Assembly (NCBI GenBank): GCA_017414505.1
Contig: JAFQLQ010000015.1
Location: 1-64,000, forward strand
Reading direction: 5' to 3'
Source of the DNA: Clostridia bacterium
GTDB taxonomy: Bacteria; Bacillota; Clostridia; UMGS1840; HGM11507
Length of the DNA stretch: 64,000 nt
The notes under the pieces are model-generated. The model was given only the letters and a program-made list of their open reading frames with translations, was not told the origin of the DNA and made no database searches. A program made the position numbers and the translations under genes. This document shows positions 42,042-50,032 of this stretch, in pieces; within the stretch, counting starts at the first letter, position 1; each line of letters starts with the position of its first letter.

Positions 42042-42743
42042 TTGATAAAAATTGCTATTGTAGACGACAACAAGTACCATATCAGCGATATTAAGCAAAA
42101 ACTCAGCGAAACCCCAGGCACAGGCGAATGTGAAATTTGTGAATTTACTTCTGCAGTAAAATTTGCGGAAATACTTGATTTTGAAAAATTTGATATTATT
42201 TTTCTCGATATAGTTCTTGGAGAGCAAAACGGTATTGAGCTTGGAAAACTGGTTAACACAAAACAACCTTCTGCAAAAATAATATTTGTTTCGGCTAATT
42301 CCGAGTATTTTCAGGATGTTTACAAGGTGGAGCATTCTTATTTTCTTGTTAAAGATCTGGATTTCACACGGTTTAACGATGCGATTTCCAGGGTTATGAA
42401 AAATATAGGGAAGAAATCAATAACGCTTGACACTAAAACAGGAAAAAGCGTTATTGTTCTTAATGATGTTCTGTATTTTGAAAGTGCTTTAAAACGCACC
42501 AGGGTTTACAAAACAAACGGTGAAACGGAAGAATACAGTGTTAATATGAAAACTATTGAAACTATGCTTCCGGAGGGTGTGTATATAAGAACTCACCAGA
42601 GTTTTATTGTTAATATGAACCATATTCAGAAGTATGACCGGCAGAGCATTTTTCTTATAAATGAAAAACGCATTCCCATAAGCCGTACTCACATTAATAA
42701 TGTAAGGACACAGCTAACCCGGTTTCTTGGAGGCATTGTATGA
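42042..42743 (+). CDS. LytTR-family response regulator
   Basis: A 233-residue AgrA-like regulator. The receiver domain has the acidic pair at residues 8-9 and the phosphoacceptor Asp56 in IIFLDIVLG; the C-terminal LytTR DNA-binding domain begins near 125 (SITLDTKTGKSVIVLNDVLY, then IRTHQSFIVNMNHI). The start is TTG at 42042, eight bases after CGAGG; the GTG at 42033 lies inside that ribosome-binding site. It overlaps the kinase gene by four bases. No propeptide gene was found between it and cobA. Confidence 0.9.
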   Translation: MIKIAIVDDNKYHISDIKQKLSETPGTGECEICEFTSAVKFAEILDFEKFDIIFLDIVLGEQNGIELGKLVNTKQPSAKIIFVSANSEYFQDVYKVEHSYFLVKDLDFTRFNDAISRVMKNIGKKSITLDTKTGKSVIVLNDVLYFESALKRTRVYKTNGETEEYSVNMKTIETMLPEGVYIRTHQSFIVNMNHIQKYDRQSIFLINEKRIPISRTHINNVRTQLTRFLGGIV

Positions 42744-44005
42744 ACTACCCTGTTCTTATTATAGGCCATATAGTTGAAATATTTATAATGTATAACTACT
42801 GGAATGTTCTTTTTGAAAAACGTTTTTCAAAAAAGAAAACAGTAGCCTTATATATGACTGTTCATTTTCTTAATCTTATAAAAAATATTTTAATTTTTGA
42901 CTATGTTACACTAAAATCCATAACCTCTTCCTTAATTACAATTTTTGTTGTAATTTATTTGTTTAAGGGGACTGTTTTTCAGAAAATATGTGTTTTTACA
43001 TCATATATGGTGTGTGTTATTTTGGGAGAAAACTGCGCCTTTTTAATAGCTAAGTATATGTATGGTGACAGGATTACCGATATGTTTAACAATAGTTATG
43101 CAACCTTTGTTTGGCAGATTATTGCATATCTTTTTGTTTATGTGTTTACCATTATCGGATTTCTGCTTCTTAAAAACAAGAAGATTGATCCCAACAACAG
43201 GCTTACACAGTATATTTTTATATATGTTGCGGTTCAGTGCCTGATGGTTTTTGTTTTCACTATGCTGATTTTTGAATATAAGATAGAATCTCCGATTCTT
43301 GTGTTTATCATGCTTTCGGCGTTTTTGGCATCGGCAGTTATCGGAATTGCAGTTTATAAAAGTGCAAAAGCAGTTGCGGCGCAGGCTGTTGAAGCGAATT
43401 TTATAAAAAAAGAGGCGCGACTTAAAGACCGTCAGTTTAAAGAGCTTAAGAATCAGTATGTGGAATACCGCAAGCTAAGGCACGATTTTTACAATCACAT
43501 AAAGGTGATAGACGAGCTTAACGATCCTGTTAAGCTTAAGGAATATACCAACAGTATAAAAAGTAAATTTGATGAACTGGAGCACGCAACTTACTGCGAT
43601 AATCTTACTCTTGATGCACTTCTTACCTTTAAATACAGAGAGGCTTGCGAAGAGCAGATAAAAAATATAAGATTTACGGTTTGCAAGCTTGAAAACAAGC
43701 TGATATCCGATTTTGATTTGTGTACTGTTGTTGCAAATCTTATTGATAACGCAATTGAAGCGGCATCTCAGACCGAAGAAAAATATGTGGATTTAATGAT
43801 AGAAGAAAAATCAGGACGTTTGGTTATTACCGTTAAAAATTCCAGCTTGCCTGTTGATGATGATTTGCATACTACAAAAGAGGATGCGGAAAATCACGGT
43901 TTGGGAATAAAAAATGTGAAAGCAATTGCAGATAAATACGATGGCGACACTGTTTTTGAATATAATAACGGTGTGTTTGTAAGTATAGTTAATATTAAAT
44001 ATTAA
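42740..44005 (+). CDS. AgrC/ComD-like sensor histidine kinase (GHKL)
   Basis: A 421-residue kinase with six or seven N-terminal membrane helices (to about residue 215), a coiled-coil linker rich in Lys and Glu, the phosphoacceptor box YRKLRHDFYNHIKVID (RHD-x-x-NH type), the N box NLIDNAIEAA and the glycine box HGLGIKNVKAIADKY. This architecture is typical of peptide-sensing kinases. ATGA overlap with the response regulator. No agrB- or agrD-like gene lies in the window, so its signal may be made elsewhere or not be a peptide. Confidence 0.9.
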   Translation: MNYPVLIIGHIVEIFIMYNYWNVLFEKRFSKKKTVALYMTVHFLNLIKNILIFDYVTLKSITSSLITIFVVIYLFKGTVFQKICVFTSYMVCVILGENCAFLIAKYMYGDRITDMFNNSYATFVWQIIAYLFVYVFTIIGFLLLKNKKIDPNNRLTQYIFIYVAVQCLMVFVFTMLIFEYKIESPILVFIMLSAFLASAVIGIAVYKSAKAVAAQAVEANFIKKEARLKDRQFKELKNQYVEYRKLRHDFYNHIKVIDELNDPVKLKEYTNSIKSKFDELEHATYCDNLTLDALLTFKYREACEEQIKNIRFTVCKLENKLISDFDLCTVVANLIDNAIEAASQTEEKYVDLMIEEKSGRLVITVKNSSLPVDDDLHTTKEDAENHGLGIKNVKAIADKYDGDTVFEYNNGVFVSIVNIKY

Positions 44006-44040
44006 ATTTATAATAAAAGATGCCGAAAAAGGAAGGTATA

Positions 44041-44098
44041 TTTCGTCAAAATGAATGCAGACAGTACTAAGGTACGGCAAGGCTCATTTTGGCGGAAA
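44041..44098. repeat. inverted repeat with long arms
   Basis: TTTCGTCAAAATGA (44041-44054) pairs with TCATTTTGGCGGAAA (44084-44098) with one bulge and one G-T; the 29-base interior contains GTACTAAGGTAC, which can form its own small hairpin. Confidence 0.65.
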
Positions 44099-44107
44099 GC
44101 AGTGGCT

Positions 44108-44169
44108 GTGAGGCTTTCACCCTCTCCGTCACTTCGCGACAACTCTCCCGGAGTGAGAGGCTTTTCACC
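44108..44169. repeat. imperfect direct repeats in a MITE-like segment
   Basis: GTGAGGCTTTCACC (44108-44121) recurs as GTGAGAGGCTTTTCACC (44153-44169); between them lie CCCTCTCCGTCACTTCGCGA and the hairpin CTCTCCCGGAGTGAGAG. Similar CCTCTCCG...GAGAGGCTTTT strings occur in gut Clostridia as I remember them, but copy number here cannot be judged from one window. Confidence 0.5.
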
Positions 44170-44210
44170 GGCACTTTTTCATTGATAAATAATTTTTTCT
44201 GCGGTAGACC

Positions 44211-44229
44211 GACTTTTTCGACAGTCTGA
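44211..44229. repeat. dispersed 19-mer, copy 2
   Basis: GACTTTTTCGACAGTCTGA, identical to 27374-27392, again touching a CCCGG-stem terminator. Confidence 0.7.
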
Positions 44230-44261
44230 AAGAAGCCCGGATTTAAAATCCGGGCTTCTTT
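44229..44261. terminator. bidirectional terminator between the AgrC-like kinase and htrA
   Basis: Perfect 16-bp stem AAAGAAGCCCGGATTT with its complement around one A. Confidence 0.85.
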
Positions 44262-44299
44262 CTGCATCTTATCACTGGATGCGGGAAATGCATCTTATT

Positions 44300-45385
44300 T
44301 TATTTCGTTTCTTCACCGAGTGTAACGTTGACCGTTATAATCTCACCCGAACGGTCAAGCTCAACCTTGATTTGCTGACCGGCTTTTTTCTTGTTTTTGA
44401 TTCTGTTTATTTCTTCAACAGTTTTAACTCTTGTATCGTCAACCTTTGTGATTATATCACCACGTTTTATTCCTGCTGCTGCAGCACCGCTTCCCTCAGA
44501 AACGTTCTGAACAAACACACCAACGGGGAAACCGTAGTATTCGGATTCTTCCTGAGAAACCGAAACACCGCTGATACCTAAAACAGGTCTTCCTTTAACA
44601 TAACCGTGCTTCATAAGGTCTTCAAAAATCGGTTTTGCTTCGTCCATAGGAATTGCAAAGCCAAGACCTTCAATTTTGGAATCTGCAAGCTTCATTGAGT
44701 TTATACCGATAACCTCACCGTAGCAGTTAACCAGAGGACCGCCCGAGTTACCGGGGTTGATAGCCGCATCGGTCTGAAGCAGGGTAAGAGTTTTATTTTC
44801 AACAGTCATTTCTCTGTTTAAAGCACTTATTACACCAACTGTAACACTTCCTGCAAGGTCGGAACCAAGCGGGTTACCGATGGCAACTGCAAGCTCTCCT
44901 ACTTCTAAAGAACCGGACTGTCCCAGCTCGGCATAGTAGTAAGGGCCACCACTTTTAAGCTTTAAAACTGCAAGGTCTGTTCTGGAATCGGAACCAACAA
45001 CCTCTACATCCTTGCTTTCTGTACCGTCGTTAAACAAAACGGTGATGGAGGATGCGTTTTCAATAACGTGGTGGTTGGTTATAATGTATCCGTCCTCGGA
45101 AATTATAAATCCGGAACCGCTGCCTTCCTGAGTTTGCATACCAAAGTAGCTCTGAGTTTTAAATTCGCAGTTGATACCTACTGTTGCAGGAGCAACTTTT
45201 TTTGCAATCTGCGGAATGGTTAAAACTTCCTTGCCCTCGCTGTTTTCGGAGGGGATGGCAAGATTTTCAAGAGATGTATCTTCCTTATCGGAAGCAAGCT
45301 GTGTTACATCGTAGTTTTTACCGGTGGATGTATCTGCAAGCTTTGAATCAATATAGCCGGGAAGAAGGAATGCTCCTGCACCCAT
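44300..45385 (-). CDS. htrA: HtrA/DegP-type serine protease, uninterrupted part
   Basis: Surface protease and chaperone that clears misfolded exported proteins. The 361-residue open part holds the trypsin-like domain with catalytic His in IITNHHVIENA, Asp in SDSRTDLAVL and Ser in NPGNSGGPL, and one PDZ domain (GVSVSQEESEYYGFP onward, GIKRGDIITKVDD). Upstream in the same frame lie the membrane anchor and a 40-residue cytoplasmic head, cut off by a TAA at 45464. The ATG at 45385 falls inside the membrane segment and has no ribosome-binding site, so the whole gene may be inactive. It follows a two-component pair on the same strand. Confidence 0.85.
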   Translation of the reverse strand: MGAGAFLLPGYIDSKLADTSTGKNYDVTQLASDKEDTSLENLAIPSENSEGKEVLTIPQIAKKVAPATVGINCEFKTQSYFGMQTQEGSGSGFIISEDGYIITNHHVIENASSITVLFNDGTESKDVEVVGSDSRTDLAVLKLKSGGPYYYAELGQSGSLEVGELAVAIGNPLGSDLAGSVTVGVISALNREMTVENKTLTLLQTDAAINPGNSGGPLVNCYGEVIGINSMKLADSKIEGLGFAIPMDEAKPIFEDLMKHGYVKGRPVLGISGVSVSQEESEYYGFPVGVFVQNVSEGSGAAAAGIKRGDIITKVDDTRVKTVEEINRIKNKKKAGQQIKVELDRSGEIITVNVTLGEETK

Positions 45386-45586
45386 AGTAACTGCAGAACC
45401 GAAAACTGCCGCCGCAAGAACTAATGCAACTGATTTTCCTCTGCCGCTTTTTTTCTCTCTTTTTTACTTTTTTGTAAGATTTGTGCCGGAATAGTTAAAG
45501 CCGCCGGCAGGCTCGGAATATGAAGTGTAGTCCTGTTTCTGGAAATCATCCTCATTCCACTGGTTATTATAAAAATTATCTGACAT
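45386..45586 (-). pseudogene. htrA: 5' part of htrA interrupted by an in-frame stop
   Basis: From the ATG at 45586 (AAAGGAG upstream, good spacing) the frame reads MSDNFYNNQWNEDDF through NLTKK, then TAA at 45466-45464 (codon 41), then continues in the same frame as KREKKSGRGKSVALVLAAAV, a basic flank and membrane anchor, straight into the protease. Head, anchor and protease are all in one frame, so a single base change explains the break. No start codon lies between the stop and 45385. Confidence 0.85.
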
Positions 45587-45663
45587 ATTAATAGCTCCTT
45601 TCGAAGTTTGTGATTATATTATAGCCAATAATTGTGAATAAATCATTAACCTGAAATTAACAA

Positions 45664-47076
45664 TTATTTGGATTTTTGCAAAGTAAATGTGAACATGGCA
45701 TATTCGCCTTCAACACTGTCTACATTAATGGTTTGCATATGCTTGGAAATTATTGTTTTAACAATATACAGCCCAAGTCCTACGCCGTTTTTGTTCATAC
45801 TGCGTGATTTATCCAGCTTGTAAAAACGGTTGAAAACAGTTTCCATTTTTTCTTTTGGAATACCGTCGCCGGTATTTTTTACGGAAACATACACCTTGTT
45901 TCCCTTGGAGAAGCTTTTTATGAAAATTGTACCGTTTTCGTTGCAGAATTTTATTGCATTGTCAAGAAGATTGGTAATTACACGCTTGATACTGTCTTTT
46001 TCTGCGGTAACAAGCTGAGATTCCTCTTCAAAATCTGCATCCACAATAATGTTTTTTTCGTCGAATCTGTTTTCAAAGCCTATAATTGAAAGTCTTATAA
46101 GCTCGTTTATATCGAAAATAGAAAGCTCCAGTTTCGATTCGTCGGATTCAAGACGTGATATATCAAGAAGCTCGGTAACAAGCTTGGAAAGCCTTTTTGA
46201 TTCATCCAGAACAATTTTAAGATAGATATCCTGGCTTTCCTTGGGAATTGTATTGTCCAAAATGCCTTCTACAAAGCCCGTTATGGATGTCATTGGCGTT
46301 CTCAGTTCGTGGGAAACGTCTGAAATGAATGAGCTTTTTGCAGAATCCTGCTTTGCAATGGAATCTGCCATTATATTAAAGGAGGAAGCAAGCTTTCCAA
46401 CCTCGTCGTCCTTAAAAACACGAACTCTTGTGCTCATATCGCCAAGACTTATGGCTTCTGCCGCTTTTGCTATGGCACTTATGGGAGTTGTGATTTTTTT
46501 GGAAATGTAAAATGCTACAACCGCACCGATTAAAAGTGCTAAAAATCCGGCAACAAGGAAAACTCTGAAAATATCGTTTCTTAAACCTGAGAGTTCAGGA
46601 ACTTCGTTTATAAGATAAACTCCGCCGATAACTGTATCGTTTTTCTTTACCGGAAGGGCGATTATGAGAACATCCTCACGGCTTAAAGCGGGAAGCTTAC
46701 CAATTTCTTTCGCACGGTTTCCTTTGTTTAACTCGTTTGCAATACGCTCCGGCATTTTCCTCATAACGTTGTTTTTAAGTGCCGAATAGAAAACTATTCT
46801 TCCGTCCGGCTCGGCAAGGTAAATGTTGCAGTTGATATTTCTTGCAATAAGGTCAATACTTAACTGAAAATACTGTGCGGCGTTGGAAAAATTTTCCGAA
46901 GCAATCATATTTGTCATTTCCGCAATTCTTTCACCGGCAGATGTCATGGTTTCTTCTTTTTCACGGGTTGCGTAGTTGCCAAGAAATGAATATACGGCAA
47001 GAGTAAGCACCGCAAAAATTATAAGAACCATTGAAATAACAGCAGTGAAAATCTTTGAAAATACGGTATTACCCAT
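45664..47076 (-). CDS. sensor histidine kinase (HAMP-HisKA-HATPase)
   Basis: A 470-residue kinase. Two membrane segments (about 8-30 and 168-190) bracket an extracytoplasmic sensor of about 135 residues. HAMP (about 190-243: KKITTPISAIAKAAEAISLG), the H box FISDVSHELRTPMTSITGF, the N box RVITNLLDNAIKFC and G boxes GDGIPKEKM and GVGLGLYIVKTII follow. Four bases separate it from the response regulator. A link to envelope stress is inferred from the downstream htrA, as in CiaRH or CssRS systems. Confidence 0.93.
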   Translation of the reverse strand: MGNTVFSKIFTAVISMVLIIFAVLTLAVYSFLGNYATREKEETMTSAGERIAEMTNMIASENFSNAAQYFQLSIDLIARNINCNIYLAEPDGRIVFYSALKNNVMRKMPERIANELNKGNRAKEIGKLPALSREDVLIIALPVKKNDTVIGGVYLINEVPELSGLRNDIFRVFLVAGFLALLIGAVVAFYISKKITTPISAIAKAAEAISLGDMSTRVRVFKDDEVGKLASSFNIMADSIAKQDSAKSSFISDVSHELRTPMTSITGFVEGILDNTIPKESQDIYLKIVLDESKRLSKLVTELLDISRLESDESKLELSIFDINELIRLSIIGFENRFDEKNIIVDADFEEESQLVTAEKDSIKRVITNLLDNAIKFCNENGTIFIKSFSKGNKVYVSVKNTGDGIPKEKMETVFNRFYKLDKSRSMNKNGVGLGLYIVKTIISKHMQTINVDSVEGEYAMFTFTLQKSK

Positions 47077-47079
47077 AAA

Positions 47080-47778
47080 TTAAAGCACCTCGAACTTGTA
47101 GCCTACACCCCAGACTGTTTTTAAATTCCAGCCGGTTCCTTTTCCTTCGATTTTCTCTCTTATTCTTTTGATATGAACATCAACAGTTCTCGAATCGCCA
47201 AAATAATCGTAGCCCCAAACACTTGATAAAAGCTGGTCTCTTGTGAAAACCTTGTTGGGGTTTGAAGCGAGAAAATACAAAAGCTCAAGCTCTTTTGGCG
47301 GCATTTCGTACTGCTTGTCATCAATTTTAAGTTCGTAATTTGTTAAATTAATTGTTATATTATCGTAAGTAACAACATTTATTTCTTCTTTTTCGGGCTC
47401 TGCCTCGGAAGTGCAGCGACGAAGAATTGCCTTTATTCTTGCAATAAGCTCTTTAACCTCAAAGGGCTTTACCATATAGTCGTCTGCACCCAGCTCCAGA
47501 CCTAAAACTTTATCAAACACCTCGCCTTTGGCGGTAAGAAAAATTATGGGAATACCGGAGGTTTTTCTTATTTCCTTACAAACCTCGTAACCGTCCATAT
47601 AAGGCATAAGAATATCTAAAATAATCATATCGGGATTTTCACGCTCAAAGGTGTGAATAGCCTGCTTTCCGTCGTTGGCAAGAATCACCTGATAGCCTTC
47701 TTTTTCAAGATAAAGCCTTGCAAGCTCGCAGATATTTGCATCATCGTCACAAAACAGAATTTTAACTTTGTCGGTCAT
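47080..47778 (-). CDS. OmpR/PhoB-family response regulator
   Basis: A 232-residue regulator: receiver domain with acidic pair FCDDD, phosphoacceptor in MIILDILMPYMDGYEV, Thr/Lys switch residues (FLTAKGE, MVKPFEVKEL), and a C-terminal winged helix (YEMPPKELELLYFLASNPNK, GDSRTVDVHIKRIREKI). The start is ATG at 47778, eight bases after GAGG; the GTG at 47787 lies within that site. It precedes its kinase and htrA on the same strand. Confidence 0.93.
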   Translation of the reverse strand: MTDKVKILFCDDDANICELARLYLEKEGYQVILANDGKQAIHTFERENPDMIILDILMPYMDGYEVCKEIRKTSGIPIIFLTAKGEVFDKVLGLELGADDYMVKPFEVKELIARIKAILRRCTSEAEPEKEEINVVTYDNITINLTNYELKIDDKQYEMPPKELELLYFLASNPNKVFTRDQLLSSVWGYDYFGDSRTVDVHIKRIREKIEGKGTGWNLKTVWGVGYKFEVL

Positions 47779-47791
47779 TTTTTTCACCTCA

Positions 47792-48706
47792 TTATATATT
47801 ATTTATATCATATGGTGTGGACTGATATACATAATAATTCAGCCAGTTGGAGAAAAGCAGACTTGCGTGAGCTCTCCAGGTAACTTTTGGCGGCTTTGCG
47901 GGATCGTCGCCGGGGAAGTAGTTTTTTGGAACTTTTATATCAAGACCTCTGTTTACATCTCTGAAATATTCAAGAGAAAGAGTATCCGCATCGTATTCGG
48001 GGTGACCGAATACATAAATCTGCCTGCCGCGGTTGGTAGACATTAAAAATACGCCCGCTTCCTTGGAGGTTGCGATTATTTTTGCGGTAGGAACATTTTT
48101 AAGAATTTCCTTGTCAATTCCCGTATGTCTGGAATGGGGAGCCATAAAATATTCGTCAAAGCCTCTTGTCATTTTATTAAGCTTTCTGTTAACCTTGTGC
48201 TCAAAAATTCCGAACATTTTTTCGGGAAGCTCGTGCTTGTCAACCCCGTAATGATAGTAAAGTGCCGCCTGTGCACCCCAGCATATATGGAATGTGGAAT
48301 GAACGTGGGTTTTTGTCCACTCCATAATTTCACAAAGCTCTTCCCAGTAGTTAACCTCTTCAAAGGGAAGAGTTTCAACGGGCGCACCTGTGATAATCAT
48401 ACCGTCGTAATTATTATCCTTAACCTTGTCAAAGGTTTCGTAAAAGGCAACCATATGCTGCTTCGGAGTGTTTTTTGCATCGTAGGATTTTGTGGTCATA
48501 AAAGTAATTTCGCACTGAAGCGGAGAGTTGGATAACAGTCTTGATAACTGTGTTTCCGTAACAATTTTTGTGGGCATTAAGTTGAATATAACAATTTTAA
48601 GCGGTCTTATATCCTGACTTAAGGCTCTTTTGTTTGTCATAACAAATATATTTTCATTTTCCAGCTGTTTTTTAGCCGGTAAATCGTCGGGTATTTTTAT
48701 AGGCAT
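47792..48706 (-). CDS. metA: homoserine O-acetyltransferase, MetA family
   Basis: Activates homoserine for methionine synthesis. A 304-residue amidotransferase-like fold with the acyl nucleophile Cys142 in [16 protein letters not shown], and GHPEYD and [17 protein letters not shown] near the C-terminus. The residue that sets the acyl donor is Glu111 ([14 protein letters not shown]); in the MetA family glutamate here goes with acetyl-CoA and glycine with succinyl-CoA, so O-acetylhomoserine is the expected product. GAGGTG precedes the ATG. No S-box riboswitch was seen in the 65-base gap upstream. Confidence 0.92.
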   Translation of the reverse strand: MPIKIPDDLPAKKQLENENIFVMTNKRALSQDIRPLKIVIFNLMPTKIVTETQLSRLLSNSPLQCEITFMTTKSYDAKNTPKQHMVAFYETFDKVKDNNYDGMIITGAPVETLPFEEVNYWEELCEIMEWTKTHVHSTFHICWGAQAALYYHYGVDKHELPEKMFGIFEHKVNRKLNKMTRGFDEYFMAPHSRHTGIDKEILKNVPTAKIIATSKEAGVFLMSTNRGRQIYVFGHPEYDADTLSLEYFRDVNRGLDIKVPKNYFPGDDPAKPPKVTWRAHASLLFSNWLNYYVYQSTPYDINNI

Positions 48707-48771
48707 ATTTTCACCTCTGAATATAATAGTTCATTCTTGATTCTAACACACAAAAAAGAATTATTCAATAA

Positions 48772-49866
48772 TTATTTGTAAAAAAATTGTAAAATATTAT
48801 CATATTTCTTTTCTTCGTTTAACATAACGTATTTTTCGTACATATTTTTATTAACATTTGCAATTGCGGGAATTTGGGAATTTTCTTTGATTTCCCTTAA
48901 AATTTCCCTGCCTTTTTCATTGAAATCAAGCACCTTTACATATTCGGGTTCGGCACTTCTTAAGCTTTTATCAATATCAAGAAAAATGTTGTAAATAATT
49001 CTTCTTATTCTGGTGTATGAATATCTTTTGGTTTTTACAGCCATTATAATATCCTCAAGAGTATCAAATTTGTTTGCCGCATTTATAATTGCGTTTTCAA
49101 GCCCCTCGGAAACATCCGGATATTTCAGTAAATCAGATGGTTTCTTAACACGCAGGGAATAAATTATTGCACTTTCAATTATCTTTTCGCTTCTTGGAGT
49201 ATGATTTTTAAAAATTTCGTAGGCTTCTTCGGGAACAAGCTGTGAGTAATCGTTTTCGTGAATAATGCTTCTTATAGCCGTTGCAGAACTGAAAATTTCA
49301 TCTGTGCTTTCCGAATGATAATCACCTTCACGTTTAAGTGTAACCGGAATTATGGAGCTTTTTTCCTTTATAAGTGCCTTTAAATATTCAACGGCTAAAA
49401 TATTGTTGGGAGAGCTTAAAATTTCGCTTCCGCTTGCGTTTTCAATGGCTTTGAAAACGGGAATTCCCGTTTTCATATTCTCTTTGATTTTACTCTGAAC
49501 TTCTTCGGAAAGAAGCTTTTTTGCCGTATCACGAATTAAATTTATATCACCGCATTCACTGCCGAAGGAAAGGTGAGTTATAACATTTAACCTGTTCAAA
49601 ATTTTAACCGCACCGCCTGCAAAAAATTCTGCCGAAGAAAGCGAATAAGGGGTAGGGAGCTGTAAAACCAAATCGGCTCCGCAGTTTATTGCCGCTTTTG
49701 CTCTCTCATATTTATCAAAAACCGCAACCTCGCCCCGCTGAACAAAATTTCCGCTCATGAGCGCAACTGAGTAATCACTGCCGGTAAGCTCCTTTGTTTT
49801 TTCTATATGAAATTTATGCCCTTTGTGAAAAGGATTGTATTCGCAAATTATAGCTGAAATTTTCAA
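48772..49866 (-). CDS. tmcAL: tRNA(Met) cytidine acetate ligase
   Basis: YlbM/TmcAL family enzyme that uses acetate and ATP to acetylate the wobble cytidine of elongator tRNA-Met. The nucleotidyltransferase motif ICEYNPFHKGHKFHI and VALMSGNFVQRGEVAVFDKYERAK lie at the N-terminus; LSFGSECGD and ILAVEYLKAL follow. The start is TTG at 49866, after GAGGTG; the GTG at 49875 is part of that ribosome-binding site. It is divergent from pta-ackA, the usual arrangement, which also links it to acetate. Confidence 0.92.
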   Translation of the reverse strand: MKISAIICEYNPFHKGHKFHIEKTKELTGSDYSVALMSGNFVQRGEVAVFDKYERAKAAINCGADLVLQLPTPYSLSSAEFFAGGAVKILNRLNVITHLSFGSECGDINLIRDTAKKLLSEEVQSKIKENMKTGIPVFKAIENASGSEILSSPNNILAVEYLKALIKEKSSIIPVTLKREGDYHSESTDEIFSSATAIRSIIHENDYSQLVPEEAYEIFKNHTPRSEKIIESAIIYSLRVKKPSDLLKYPDVSEGLENAIINAANKFDTLEDIIMAVKTKRYSYTRIRRIIYNIFLDIDKSLRSAEPEYVKVLDFNEKGREILREIKENSQIPAIANVNKNMYEKYVMLNEEKKYDNILQFFYK

Positions 49867-49946
49867 ACAAAACACCTCATTTTAAACATATTATAACATA
49901 TAAAAAATAAAAAATATAGTTAATTTTAATAATTTGTGAAAAAAAC

Positions 49947-49975
49947 TTGAAAAAGGGAAAATTTTGTAGTATAAT
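49947..49975 (+). promoter_or_regulatory. sigma-A promoter for pta
   Basis: TTGAAA, a 17-base spacer and TATAAT, 57 bases before the chosen start. Confidence 0.75.
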
Positions 49976-50032
49976 CATAATGTTTACTAATGTGTAAAAA
50001 AATATTATATAATGTTTAAGGAGATGTTTTTT

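Larger units (their letters stand above)
44006..44299. other. intergenic repeat cluster
   Basis: No open frame of note is present. In order: a 14-bp-arm inverted repeat, a pair of imperfect direct repeats with CTCTC / GAGAG hairpins, the dispersed 19-mer and a strong terminator. The first 130 bases are richer in G and C than the surroundings. It resembles a non-coding dispersed repeat or miniature element. Confidence 0.6.

Noticed and set aside
45440..45490. Programmed -1 frameshift at A AAA AAG just before the htrA stop
   Set aside because: The slippery heptamer is in the right phase, but the -1 frame does not lead to the anchor or protease and ends at a TGA shortly after; the zero frame beyond the stop is the one that matches HtrA.
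48707..48771. S-box or T-box leader before metA
   Set aside because: Only 65 bases separate the two genes, with no matching conserved blocks.
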